Of a DNA stretch of 64,000 nucleotides, positions 17,431 to 27,161 are shown in pieces. Where the stretch lies: positions 1-64,000 of the forward strand of contig MLAK01000717.1 of assembly GCA_001839685.1 (NCBI GenBank). The letters are read 5' to 3'. The notes beneath the pieces are model-generated. The model did no database searches and had not been told where the DNA came from. It saw only the letters and a list, made by a program, of their open reading frames with translations. The stretch's first letter is position 1; the number at the start of each line of letters is the position of its first letter. The stretch is from Tritrichomonas foetus. Its lineage: Eukaryota > Parabasalia > Tritrichomonadida > Tritrichomonadidae. A program made the position numbers and the translations under genes.

Positions 17431-20406
17431 ATGTCTCTTTTAATACGCGAAGTACTTCCGACTTCGTCATTAAGGGATGCTGCACTAATTCCGAATTTTA
17501 CAGAAGAAACAGAGCAAGATGTTCTCGCAATTGCAAAAGGAAACAAACTGATAATATATCCGATTAGTACAATTCGCTCATCTCCGCCCCAAGTATACGA
17601 ATTTTTCAATGAAATCATGGTAGTTTGTCCAGTTCATAACGAAGAGTCGATAAAATCGAACATTTTGTTGATATTTGCAAATTTCAAAGCATGCATTTTT
17701 GGATCAGACGGAAAAAGCAAGCAAAACTTTTCAATTGAAAATTCATCGGATTTAATGATTCCTATAAAGGTGAAATATTCACTTCACCCTGATTTAATTG
17801 CAATTCAGACATCAAATCATCATATTGAAATTTTTCAAAAAACAAGCAACTGCTTATTAAATCCAATAACTTCTATTTCAATTGGATGTAAAAAAATTAT
17901 TGGGTTTTGTTTCTGCGGTCCCACAGATCGAGTGAAAAGACTTGCCATTTTAATTGAAAATTTCACACAATCACCATCATTACAAATTGCGGAAATTGAT
18001 TCTGACACACGTACATATTCAATTGATCAACAAATGTCAATAAATTTACCACAGGATTCTTACTACATGTTTTCACTGCACCCCGAAAAATTATCAACAA
18101 TAATTGTGTTAACAACAGCAAAATGTTTAAGAATAACTTATAAAAACTTCACACCAAAGATGAAAAGCGCAACTATTTCTACACAAGATCCAATATTGAA
18201 TTGTGATTTAATTTCGGGAAATGTTTTTTGTTTTGTTGATGATGCAGGTAGCTATGGATTTGTTGAAATTGATCAAAAAGGAGAAGTTATGTTTGTGAGT
18301 AGTGGAACAATAGAAAGCCCATATAAAATTATCTCACTCACTCATAATTTATTATTTATTATATCACATGATATGCAATCATGCCTGATTAAAATCCGAA
18401 AAGACTATTCATTCAAAATTCTCAAGAAGTTCGAAACTACAGGTCGAATTAAAAAAGTACTAAAAAATGAAAATGAATTCATGGCAATAAGTGAAAAAGG
18501 AAGTATTAAAATGAAACCATTTGAAGAAACTGGGATTTTAGAAAAAGTTGACATTCAAGGTGGTATTCGAATCTTCTCAAAGAAAAATGGGTCTGATACT
18601 TTTTACAGAAATCGAAATACTAATGATCAATATACTATAATTCTATCAAAGGGTAGAGAAACTATTGAAATTGGCTCAAAAGGTCAAACAATTGAAGACT
18701 CGACAAATTCCATTAATCAAAAAACTCTCTTTTTCAATGAAATAATTCATTGTACTGAACATGAACTTCGAATTCAAAATGAAACAAAAATCTCTGATAA
18801 TTTCCGACTTTGTGAAGCTTCTCACAATATGGTTGCTTACGTAAATGCTAAAAATGAACTTCACTTATTAAAAATTCAGCGAAATGAGAATGATGGAATC
18901 ATAGGTATTGAAAAAGTTGATTTCTTTCATTCAAACTCTGGTTCAATTAACAACTCAATCACACAATCGAATGAAAAATCAACACATAATAAATCATTCG
19001 AAAATAATTCTTTTGTCGTATCAGATGAAACAATTCTTTCAATTGCTTTAAATGATTCGTTTTTGGCAGTTATGACATCATTTATTACGGTTTACCAAAT
19101 ATCAAATCAGAAAATTATTAAGACGATAGATTTACCAAATACCACTTCACTTCTTTGTACCAAAAATGAACTTATATCTCTAGATAATCAAGACTATGTT
19201 TATATTCATCCATTTTCCAGTCTCAAATCCACAAAAATTCGTTGTGAAGGAACTCACACCCGTCTTGTTGCAGGCAACGGATATTCAATCATTTGTGGAA
19301 GCAATCCATCACTTTTGATTGACAACAAAGTAACTATTCCCCTTAACTGTGTGCCTTTTTATGACTGTGCCTGGCTTCAAAGGAACCAATTTTTCATCCT
19401 CAATTTTCATTCAATTCAAAAAATTCACATTTACAAAAAATCCTATTCAAATGAATGCACGATTTCTTCTGTTCCTATTTCTTCATTCGTTCGTCTAACT
19501 GACCAACAATTTGTTTATTCACGTACAATGAATGAAAACACATACTTCTTTTTAAATAAGAATGAAAGGCCATTTTATTCCTGCCAAAACTTTGTTTGCA
19601 TCGATAATGCTAATAATACATTAAATATCATTTCCAAAAACAACGTAATGATGTTTGATAAAAAGTTAAAAAAGATAAATGGAATAAGTTTTGATCAAGA
19701 TATCTTAAATTTCATAGTGAATCATCAAAAAAGATATATTTATCAAAAAAAGAATATAATTGATTTGGAATCAAGCAGTTTTATCTTTCAAGCCAATGAA
19801 TCACAAGAAATAACATTTGTTTCAATGAACGATCGATATACAATTGTAATCATTAATAAAGATACGATGGTTTTATTTTTAATCAATGATGATAATTCCT
19901 ATAAACTTGCTGATATGATTAATTGCTATGAAGAGATAAATTGCATGACATTAAATCGAGATACAGTCATTATTGGAACAAATAACCATCAATTGTATAT
20001 TTATCAAATTGAAAATAACAGTAATTTTAAATTGGTTAATATTGTAAACTTTCTTTCATCTGCACCAACATCAATTGATAAATTTAATAATACATTTTTG
20101 ATTGGTTTTGAATGTGGAAAAGTGATTGAACTTACAATACATAACCTGGATCATAAATTTGTCAGTATTCTTGAAGTTCTTCAATCAAATGTAAAATGTG
20201 AAGCGGGCTTTTGTAAGCAAGATCAATTTTTATCACAACATGCACGCTTTGATGAGAAAAAATCTATTATTTTTGATTTATCAGTTTTGACTAAATTTTA
20301 TTCAATGGATTATCAAGAACAAAAGTTTGTGTTAAATAATTCGACTTTTTCGGTTGAAGATGTTTTGGAAACTACAAATGGATATAATAATTTGTTTTTA
20401 TCTTAA
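17431..20406 (+). CDS. DDB1/CPSF160/SF3B3-like beta-propeller protein
   Basis: A large all-beta protein that fits the DDB1/CPSF-A superfamily, scaffolds with three WD-like propellers used in CUL4 ubiquitin ligases, mRNA cleavage (CPSF160) or splicing (SF3B3). The N-terminus, ending in DVLAIAKGNKLIIYPI, parallels the DDB1 opening strand 'LLIAKNTRLEIY'. The C-terminal segment shows the CPSF-A pattern: SSAPTSIDKFNNTFLIGFECGKV, then 'IIFDLSVLTKFYSM', where the family has 'IDGDLIExFL', then a final helix. No membrane segment or signal peptide. At 991 aa it is shorter than typical members (about 1100-1400). Which of the three paralogues it represents cannot be told, and an MMS1-like role is also possible. 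Confidence 0.6.
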   Translation: MSLLIREVLPTSSLRDAALIPNFTEETEQDVLAIAKGNKLIIYPISTIRSSPPQVYEFFNEIMVVCPVHNEESIKSNILLIFANFKACIFGSDGKSKQNFSIENSSDLMIPIKVKYSLHPDLIAIQTSNHHIEIFQKTSNCLLNPITSISIGCKKIIGFCFCGPTDRVKRLAILIENFTQSPSLQIAEIDSDTRTYSIDQQMSINLPQDSYYMFSLHPEKLSTIIVLTTAKCLRITYKNFTPKMKSATISTQDPILNCDLISGNVFCFVDDAGSYGFVEIDQKGEVMFVSSGTIESPYKIISLTHNLLFIISHDMQSCLIKIRKDYSFKILKKFETTGRIKKVLKNENEFMAISEKGSIKMKPFEETGILEKVDIQGGIRIFSKKNGSDTFYRNRNTNDQYTIILSKGRETIEIGSKGQTIEDSTNSINQKTLFFNEIIHCTEHELRIQNETKISDNFRLCEASHNMVAYVNAKNELHLLKIQRNENDGIIGIEKVDFFHSNSGSINNSITQSNEKSTHNKSFENNSFVVSDETILSIALNDSFLAVMTSFITVYQISNQKIIKTIDLPNTTSLLCTKNELISLDNQDYVYIHPFSSLKSTKIRCEGTHTRLVAGNGYSIICGSNPSLLIDNKVTIPLNCVPFYDCAWLQRNQFFILNFHSIQKIHIYKKSYSNECTISSVPISSFVRLTDQQFVYSRTMNENTYFFLNKNERPFYSCQNFVCIDNANNTLNIISKNNVMMFDKKLKKINGISFDQDILNFIVNHQKRYIYQKKNIIDLESSSFIFQANESQEITFVSMNDRYTIVIINKDTMVLFLINDDNSYKLADMINCYEEINCMTLNRDTVIIGTNNHQLYIYQIENNSNFKLVNIVNFLSSAPTSIDKFNNTFLIGFECGKVIELTIHNLDHKFVSILEVLQSNVKCEAGFCKQDQFLSQHARFDEKKSIIFDLSVLTKFYSMDYQEQKFVLNNSTFSVEDVLETTNGYNNLFLS

Positions 20407-20805
20407 TAAAATTTATAATAAATTTATCTGGTTTTATTTTTCTAGTAATAATTGTACTGTAATTTAGATTTTGTTGCTTTGTTGACTTCGACAAAATGAA
20501 AAAAAAATCAGAAATGATGAAATAAAGTGTCAATAAAATTGGAAATTTTTCGTAGTTTATTATTCACAAATTTATAAACTATAATTGAGAGACTTTCTAA
20601 CAAATTATTTCATATTATCTATAAGATATTCATCAAACGTTCAAAAAAAAAAAATATCTTGTATTTCAAATATTTTCTATATAATTTAAGTTTATTTTCT
20701 GAAACGGATTGAAAAATTGAATGTAGATAGATTTATCAATAAGAAAAAGTTGATTTTAGGACGTTAACGAAAGTTAGTTGTTTCAGTCTCATTATTCTCT
20801 CCTCA
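20407..20805. other. Intergenic region before the AMPK-type kinase
   Basis: AATAAA overlaps the preceding stop (20405-20410) and recurs at 20418-20423. The promoter elements at 20744-20799 are listed separately. Otherwise featureless AT-rich DNA. Confidence 0.5.
20744..20799 (+). promoter_or_regulatory. AAAAAGTT motif plus strong initiator match
   Basis: AAAAAGTT lies at 20744-20751. TCATTATTCTC at 20789-20799 matches the T. vaginalis initiator TCA-Y-T-W-Y-T-C closely. The predicted leader to the ATG at 20806 is 15 nt, typical for trichomonads. GACGTTAACG-like sequence lies between them. Confidence 0.6.
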
Positions 20806-22242
20806 ATGGCGGACGAAGATGATAAAATTCCATTTCCACGATTCGTTGGACTCGATAAATTTAATCAACACGCAAATTATAACAGTGAAATGTCACCAGG
20901 AAAATTATATTTAGAAAAAAACTATATTTTAGGCGAAAAAATTGGTGAAGGATCATTTGGTTGTGTTTACAAAGCTGTTCACAGATTAACAAATAGCGAA
21001 GTCTCAATTAAAATGATAGACAAATTTAATATCAATAGTTCACCAGATGCACGAAAGCATTTTGATAATGAAAAAACAATATTTAAAACTTTAAACCATC
21101 CACTTATCACACAATATTATGAAATGATTGATTGTGGAAATGAATACTGCATCGTGTCTGAACTCGCCAGTTATGGAAATCTTTTGAAATATGTGAACGA
21201 ACACCCTTCAAACATGAATGAAAAAGAAGCAAGACGCATATTTACACAGATAGTTCATGTTGTGAAGTATCTACATTTTGATAAAAAAATGGCGCATCGT
21301 GATTTGAAACTCGACAATGTTCTTCTTGATAAAGATAAAAACATAAAACTGATTGACTTTGGATTCGCAAAATTGTTTGAAGAGAATAAATTATTTTCAT
21401 CAATTTGTGGATCAATTGCTTATGTTGCACCTGAAGTGATAACTGGTAAACCTTATAATGAAGAAGCAGATGTTTGGAGTTTAGGTGTTATGCTTTATGC
21501 CATGGTAAATGGACAACTTCCTTTCAATGGGGATAGTCCGAAAGTTCAGCTGCAAAGAATTGCAAGTACTGAGCCATATTATCCATCACGAATGTCAAAT
21601 AGTTTAGTTGATTTGCTTCGGAGTATTTTCACAAAAGACTACAAAAAGAGAATTACCTTGGATGATATTTTGAAGCATCCATGGATAACAGCTGAAGTCT
21701 CTGATATTGATGGTATCATTTCTATTTACAATCAAGAAGTGAGTGTGATTGATGAAAGTGTCATTAAGCAATTACACTATAGAGGTATTGATACTCAAGG
21801 AATTGAAGATGATATCTTTTCATTGGCAGAAAATGAAAGAACCGTTGCTTATCGACTTATCCAAAGGGCCAAAATAAATCAAAAAATTCGAGGTACTCTC
21901 TTTAAGAAATCAATAGTGTCTCATTCTAAAACAATTCCTGCTTCTTTGGTTTTAAGAACCCAAGAGCAGTGTAAGAGAATGAGTGAAAATAGATGTACAT
22001 TCACGAATTTAAATCGAGAAACTGATTCAACATCAGAAAATAATCAGACAACTTCGAATACCACAATATCTGCTCGCTGTAAAAATATTTCTCGTAATCA
22101 AAATGTCATTCTTTCGTCCAATCTCGGAAAAGCAGCCAAACAAAGAATGTACAGTCATGTTAATATACTTAATCCCAAAGATACAGGAAAGAAAACTCAT
22201 CTTCAACCAGTGAATGTGAAACCAAAAATTTTAAGATTTTAA
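20806..22242 (+). CDS. CAMK-group (AMPK/SNF1/MARK-like) protein kinase
   Basis: A Ser/Thr kinase resembling AMPK-related kinases. The kinase domain spans residues 40-294: glycine loop GEGSFGCV (47-54), ATP-binding Lys69 in VSIK (usually VAIK), HRDLKLDN (164-171), DFG (184-186) and CGSIAYVAPEV (201-211). The CGS block is diagnostic of AMPK/MARK/SNF1 kinases. The residue equivalent to AMPK Thr172 appears to be Ser (FSSICGS, 197-203). After the domain, 'RGIDTQGIEDDIF' (about 325-338) suggests a small UBA-like regulatory helix set. A Lys/Ser/Asn-rich tail follows. The gene is convergent with an LKB1-like kinase; in other eukaryotes LKB1 phosphorylates exactly this T-loop position. A functional link is an inference. 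Confidence 0.9.
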   Translation: MADEDDKIPFPRFVGLDKFNQHANYNSEMSPGKLYLEKNYILGEKIGEGSFGCVYKAVHRLTNSEVSIKMIDKFNINSSPDARKHFDNEKTIFKTLNHPLITQYYEMIDCGNEYCIVSELASYGNLLKYVNEHPSNMNEKEARRIFTQIVHVVKYLHFDKKMAHRDLKLDNVLLDKDKNIKLIDFGFAKLFEENKLFSSICGSIAYVAPEVITGKPYNEEADVWSLGVMLYAMVNGQLPFNGDSPKVQLQRIASTEPYYPSRMSNSLVDLLRSIFTKDYKKRITLDDILKHPWITAEVSDIDGIISIYNQEVSVIDESVIKQLHYRGIDTQGIEDDIFSLAENERTVAYRLIQRAKINQKIRGTLFKKSIVSHSKTIPASLVLRTQEQCKRMSENRCTFTNLNRETDSTSENNQTTSNTTISARCKNISRNQNVILSSNLGKAAKQRMYSHVNILNPKDTGKKTHLQPVNVKPKILRF

Positions 22243-22636
22243 GAATGCTGATAATTTGAGTTCAATCCTCAAGATTATTGTGTGATATATTCGTTTTGTT
22301 TGATAAATCAATATCTTTCTAATTTAATAATCTTCCATAATTATATTTCTTCATTATTCTCGTGAATCTATTCCAGCTTCATCAGTCTAAACAGAAAAGA
22401 TAATGATAAAAGATTAATAAATAAAGGACATTCCCCTCGATGAATGAGTAAAAGAAAAAAAGCTATTATTTTGAAATAAGCGCACAGTTTTATTTTGAAA
22501 GAAAAAATAAATACTATAAATAACTTCCACAACAAATGTAAAATTTGTATATCCTGAGTTCTTTTCACGAAAGCAACACCAATTTTTATTTTGTACATAA
22601 AAATCACAAAAAATAATACAATTGAAGAAAAAAAAA
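22243..22636. other. Intergenic region between convergent kinase genes
   Basis: AT-rich 3' flanks of two facing genes. No RNA gene, repeat or convincing ORF. Confidence 0.5.
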
Positions 22637-23734
22637 TCAATCGAGGGACTTTGTTTTTCCTAGTTTTGAATAAGATGAATTCGCCTCGACCATTTCTGTT
22701 GCATAAGAAGGACAAGAAACAGAACGGAGTCCTGCAAACGAATAATTTTCTGGACAAACGATAGCCATAATTTTCATCACTTGTGTTGTTCCGCGAGGAG
22801 GTGGCTGAAAAGGCCTAAGTCTGAATGAAAGGGATGAGCTTTGAGCACCTTCGAAGAAAGGATGGTTTTTGATGTCATCAAGGGAAATTCTTTCGTCAGG
22901 ATTTTTGTGGAGCATTTTCAAAAGAAGGTCAATGAAATTGTCTGAATATTTTCGATTTTCAGGAATCACCAATGGTGTGTTATTTATCTTATTAACAATT
23001 TCATAAAGATTCTGGCCATAGTAAGGAAGTGACCCATAAGCTGCTTCATATAAAGAAACGCCCAAACTCCAAACATCACCTTTTGTGGGATCGATATCAA
23101 TATCACTAAAATCTTCCTCTTCGTCCTCCAAAAGCTCAGGTGCTTGATAGGCTGGAGTTCCTATGACTGTTTCAGCACTCTGGAAAGTGTGACCGATTCC
23201 AAAATCTGATAATTTTACTGACCCGTTTAAAAATAGCAGAATATTGGACGGTTTGATATCTCGATGAACAATTCCTTGCGAGTGAAGATAAGATAAGCCC
23301 TCGACGATCTGTTTGAAAATTCCAGCGAGAATATTTTCTTCGAATTTGATTCCCTTTTGAATCGCCTGTTGGAGGGAGCCACACTCAGCCCACTCCATGA
23401 AGAGATATGCCGTGTCTGTTGTCGATGCGTAAAGGACGTCATGTAACGCCACAATGTTGGGATGGTTTAATATTCTCATAATTCGAATTTCACGTTCAAG
23501 GCCTGCAGCACCTGGGCCATTGTGGCGGCGCTCGTGGACATGAACAGCTTTGGCGGCATAGTATTTACTGGTCGTATCGTCTTGCGAAAGGTATACTTTT
23601 GAGAATGCGCCTGACCCCAATTTGGTCAGCAACAAATATTGATTAACCATTTTTAATTTCAATTGTTTCTGTTCTTCGACAATGACGTGCTGAACAGGTA
23701 AGAACCTTGGACAAGTCGATCTGCGAACGTGCAT
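22637..23734 (-). CDS. LKB1/CaMKK-like Ser/Thr protein kinase
   Basis: A complete kinase of the CAMKK/LKB1 type. The domain runs about residues 33-294: GSGAFSKV (40-47), Lys62 in AAKAV, HRDIKPSN (157-164), DFG (177-179) and GTPAYQAPE (192-200). The YQAPE block, the following acidic insert and 'GQNLYEIVNKI' resemble LKB1's 'SPAFQPPE' and 'GDNIYKLFENI', and the region GLEREIRIMRILNHPNIVALHDVLY resembles LKB1's alpha-C segment. LKB1 and CaMKK activate AMPK-family kinases by T-loop phosphorylation. The 70-residue tail is Ser/Pro-rich. The 28-residue leader before the ATG at codon 29 (MVNQYLLLTKLG) is basic and may or may not be translated. STRAD and MO25 partners are not in this window. Confidence 0.88.
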   Translation of the reverse strand: MHVRRSTCPRFLPVQHVIVEEQKQLKLKMVNQYLLLTKLGSGAFSKVYLSQDDTTSKYYAAKAVHVHERRHNGPGAAGLEREIRIMRILNHPNIVALHDVLYASTTDTAYLFMEWAECGSLQQAIQKGIKFEENILAGIFKQIVEGLSYLHSQGIVHRDIKPSNILLFLNGSVKLSDFGIGHTFQSAETVIGTPAYQAPELLEDEEEDFSDIDIDPTKGDVWSLGVSLYEAAYGSLPYYGQNLYEIVNKINNTPLVIPENRKYSDNFIDLLLKMLHKNPDERISLDDIKNHPFFEGAQSSSLSFRLRPFQPPPRGTTQVMKIMAIVCPENYSFAGLRSVSCPSYATEMVEANSSYSKLGKTKSLD

Positions 23735-25157
23735 GTTGATCTTGCTGGAAGAAAGTTTATCTGAATAAAAAAATTTCGATTAAATTCACCTTATTTTCAC
23801 CATGTCTTTCTACCATCAAAAAAATTCTTGACTTATTGAATGAAGTTCATTCTCATCAACTATTGAATGAAATGTATGAGAAATTGAATATAGGGCTAAA
23901 AAGCGATTGAATTTACCCCGATTAACACATCATAACTAATGTGATTTTTTCTTTCATGTAATTCAAAATTTCTATAGAATAGAAATTAGCTCAATTCACG
24001 TTTTAGTTTTTTCTTGGTTCGTGTAGAATTAGATTCGGGAATTTTTCATTATTATAAAAAAGTATTATGAAAATAAAAAAGTCTCATCATTGTAAATATG
24101 TAAATAATCCATAATCAAATATAATATTCAGATATTTTTACAAGTATCAACATTAAAAAGTTGAATAGCGGTTTGAGATTGAAACTCATAAAATATTCAC
24201 AAACTTTTTGATAATTATTGTATTAATTCAATATTGTTATTTATAAACGGATTGATATTTTGAATCAAAACATGTCGTTATAATGTATGCTAGTGTAATT
24301 GGAATAAGTTGTTATCATATATTTGTATAAATGTATTTCTACAACGATGAGGAGAAAGCAAAATGATTTTCCTGGAAGGGCTTGATGACATATTGAATTG
24401 TGAAATTATGAGAATTGAATAACCATTGAACTTTTTTTTTTTTTCAATTCCAAGTTCATTTTGAATAATCGCAACGGGATTTATCTCAATATGTACTTCC
24501 ATTTTAAATCACCTTATATCGAGATCCATTAGAAATCAATGCATTATTTAGACTACTATGATTCTAATTATTAAACCTTTGTTGTGTTATCACTTTAAAA
24601 ACGTTTTTACACAGAGAATAAGAGCGATTTATGACTTCTAAAAAAATTTGATAAAAATTGAATAAAATGATTATTTTTAGAATTTTACCACACTCTAATA
24701 ATTCGAGTAGAATTTATTCTCAAGCTAAACTGTTTTGACGCACCACACTTCATTTTCATCACACAATTATCAATAATTTCAAAGTATGTGGCAAAACATA
24801 TTGAATTATTGAAGCAAATCAAAAAAAATTGTGAAAAATAAAGCAAAGCTATTGAATGGTTTTGATTAAAATTAAATCCAAACTTTTGAATAATGTTCAA
24901 TGGAACTTCGATCTCCTCCCATTTCGATATTTATCAACTCTGTTTCCGAAACCAAACACAATTTGGAAACTGTGGTGGGTTTTAAAAAGTTAATAATTTC
25001 ATGATTTAATGTTTAATTAATATGATTAGAGATAAGCAGAATTTTATTTATTAAGTAATATCAGCATAACAAATTTGTATTAGTTAAGGTGTAGAATGTG
25101 GCACTTAAAAAGATTTTCCCTCAATAACTATTTAATCGTTAGTAACAAAAAGATTGG
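23735..25157. other. Long intergenic region, 1.4 kb
   Basis: AT-rich. AAAAAGTT occurs at 24155-24162, 24984-24991 and, in reverse, at 24202-24209. Small minus-strand ORFs (24290-24502, 24685-24900) look like chance. It is the 5' side of the LKB1-like gene and the 3' side of the talin-like ORF. Confidence 0.5.
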
Positions 25158-27146
25158 CTAGAATTTCCGATTAAATTGTTTTAATGCATCTTCTTGTTGT
25201 TTTAAAACTGTTTCTAAATTGTTCAGATCTGATTGTAAGTTCAATCTTAATGTAAATTTATTCATTACTTTCTTTTGCACCTTTGATTCTTCTTCTATCA
25301 TCTTTTCTATTGCAATGCTTTCACCTTTAGTCACGACAGCATCAGCATGAATAACTACTTTTTTGACATATTCAATCATTTTTCCTTCTGAATCACCACC
25401 AAGTTGTTGAATTTTAGCAACAAATGCTGCAACTGATGCCTTAATAATTTTAGCTGCTGAAATAACTTTGTACTCTGTATCACTTTCAGCTTTTGAAATT
25501 AAAATTTCTGCAACAATCAAAAGCAATTCAGCAGCCTCTGAAAGATCTTGTGCACATTTTATTAGTGCCTTTTCATTTTGTAAATGGCCACCACTTTCCA
25601 TCATTTTTTGTTTAGTAATTACTTGTGCTCTTTGTAAAATTAATGACGTCATTTCAAGAACAGGTGAAGCATTTGAAATAACAAATGCAGGAAGAGTTCC
25701 TTGTTCAGCGTTCAAATTCATTTCTTGTCTTTGTAAGCCATTATTAGACTCCTCTGCAAGATCATTCGTATTTTCATCAATAATATCGATACCTTCATCT
25801 TGTATTGGTTCTTCTATTGTTGATATTTGTGCACTGAATTTGGCAAGTCTTGCATTCATCTCATTAATTGCATTTGCAGTTGCTTGAAGTTCACGTGTTA
25901 CTTCATCAGATGCACTACTTGTATCTTCAATGGTATCAATAATTTCCTCTTCAATAACTGCAGACTTTTCTTCAAAGTTTTTCACTGCTGCACTAGCTAA
26001 ATTAATAGTTGATTCTATTTGAGGCCCAAATTGTGAAATGGCTTCATTAATATCTTGATCAAAATTCCCTTCACGAAGAAGCCGATTTCTTATTGCGACA
26101 TGAAGATTCGAAACAACTGAGATAAATGAAAATATTGATGTTTGAAGTTCACCTAATCTTTGATCTGTGCAAACTGAAATCATTTGACGTGAGAAGGAAA
26201 TAAATTTATTTGAATCATTATCTATTTTTTCGATTATTTCGATAATGACGTCACTATCTACAGAATACTCGGAAAAAACCTTTTTAGCCTCAGTTAGATT
26301 ATTTAAAATTTTTGTACTTTGACTCTGAATTGAAGAAAGAACATCATGGGGAGTTAAATTATCAGATATCTGTTGGTTAGTCATTTTTGGTTCAAATTTT
26401 TCAGGTATTTTATCAGCAGAATCTGGATCAGGGTTAATTATTAAAATGTCTGTCAATGTTGGAACAATTTTACTTAACCTCATAATAGATTCACCCATAT
26501 TACCAGAAATTTCGAGTAATTTTTTAACTGGAAATAAGGATTTGGTGAAATTGATTTTAGAAGAACAATCAATAAAATTATTGAAATGAAATTCAATTTG
26601 TATTAAAACGCCTGCAAAGTCGCTGGCTGTTTGACCAACAGCTTGAGATCTTACAGTTGCTACACTTTCATTGAATATTTTGAACGATGGAAGGAGTTTC
26701 TTTTCTAAAACTTCATTTCTGTTATTCCTATACATTTCTTCAACAAGAGAAATCAAAGCATGTGAAATAATGTCCGCCATAGAAAATAAAACATCACATA
26801 GTTTATCTTGCATTTGTTGTACAGATTGTAAAAAAGGAGTTGATGGTATTTCTGGGGATGGTAGTCTTTCAATCATATTAATAAATGAATCCAATTGTCG
26901 TGCAAGGTTTCTATTAAGTTGTCGAAGTTTAAAGTTTATTGAATCAGCTTGCTTATAAATTCGAAATGTCGTTGAATCAAATAATGAAATTCCATTCAGA
27001 ATTGTTGAAAATCCAGTGAGAAAGGTTTCTATTACATGGGAATTTCTTAGATTACTTATTGATAATCCATTTAATGCAAGGGCAGAAGCTTCAAAAGATA
27101 CAATATTATGTTTCATCAAAATACCCATTAATTTTTCTTCTTTCAT
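25158..27146 (-). CDS. Talin-like protein, C-terminal part with I/LWEQ domain
   Basis: A helical-bundle protein whose last about 180 residues look like a talin/HIP1R-type I/LWEQ (THATCH) actin-binding domain. The best block is 'KVISAAKIIKASVAAFVAKIQ' followed by EGKMIEYVKKVVIHADAVV, close in pattern to 'EVIAAAKxIAASTAQLVAA'. A terminal amphipathic helix (about 640-660) corresponds to the dimerisation helix of that domain. Residues 1-470 are four- or five-helix-bundle-like. A link between actin and membranes or adhesions would be expected. The ATG at 27146 is in the same frame as the upstream ORF (27159-30290), with one TAA and four further codons between them. The two are therefore probably one gene interrupted by a stop, a readthrough gene, or a recently split pair. 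Confidence 0.7.
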   Translation of the reverse strand: MKEEKLMGILMKHNIVSFEASALALNGLSISNLRNSHVIETFLTGFSTILNGISLFDSTTFRIYKQADSINFKLRQLNRNLARQLDSFINMIERLPSPEIPSTPFLQSVQQMQDKLCDVLFSMADIISHALISLVEEMYRNNRNEVLEKKLLPSFKIFNESVATVRSQAVGQTASDFAGVLIQIEFHFNNFIDCSSKINFTKSLFPVKKLLEISGNMGESIMRLSKIVPTLTDILIINPDPDSADKIPEKFEPKMTNQQISDNLTPHDVLSSIQSQSTKILNNLTEAKKVFSEYSVDSDVIIEIIEKIDNDSNKFISFSRQMISVCTDQRLGELQTSIFSFISVVSNLHVAIRNRLLREGNFDQDINEAISQFGPQIESTINLASAAVKNFEEKSAVIEEEIIDTIEDTSSASDEVTRELQATANAINEMNARLAKFSAQISTIEEPIQDEGIDIIDENTNDLAEESNNGLQRQEMNLNAEQGTLPAFVISNASPVLEMTSLILQRAQVITKQKMMESGGHLQNEKALIKCAQDLSEAAELLLIVAEILISKAESDTEYKVISAAKIIKASVAAFVAKIQQLGGDSEGKMIEYVKKVVIHADAVVTKGESIAIEKMIEEESKVQKKVMNKFTLRLNLQSDLNNLETVLKQQEDALKQFNRKF

Positions 27147-27161
27147 ATTTTTTACATTTTA
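27147..27161 (-). other. In-frame stop and 12-nt junction between talin-like ORFs
   Basis: Read on the minus strand: GAA TAA AAT GTA AAA AAT ATG. The TAA (27159-27161) and the ATG (27144-27146) are in one frame. No other stop separates the two ORFs. Confidence 0.95.

Noticed and set aside
24290..24900. Minus-strand ORFs in the 1.4-kb gap
   Set aside because: Composition equals the flanking AT-rich DNA, with no domain and no upstream motif at a suitable distance.
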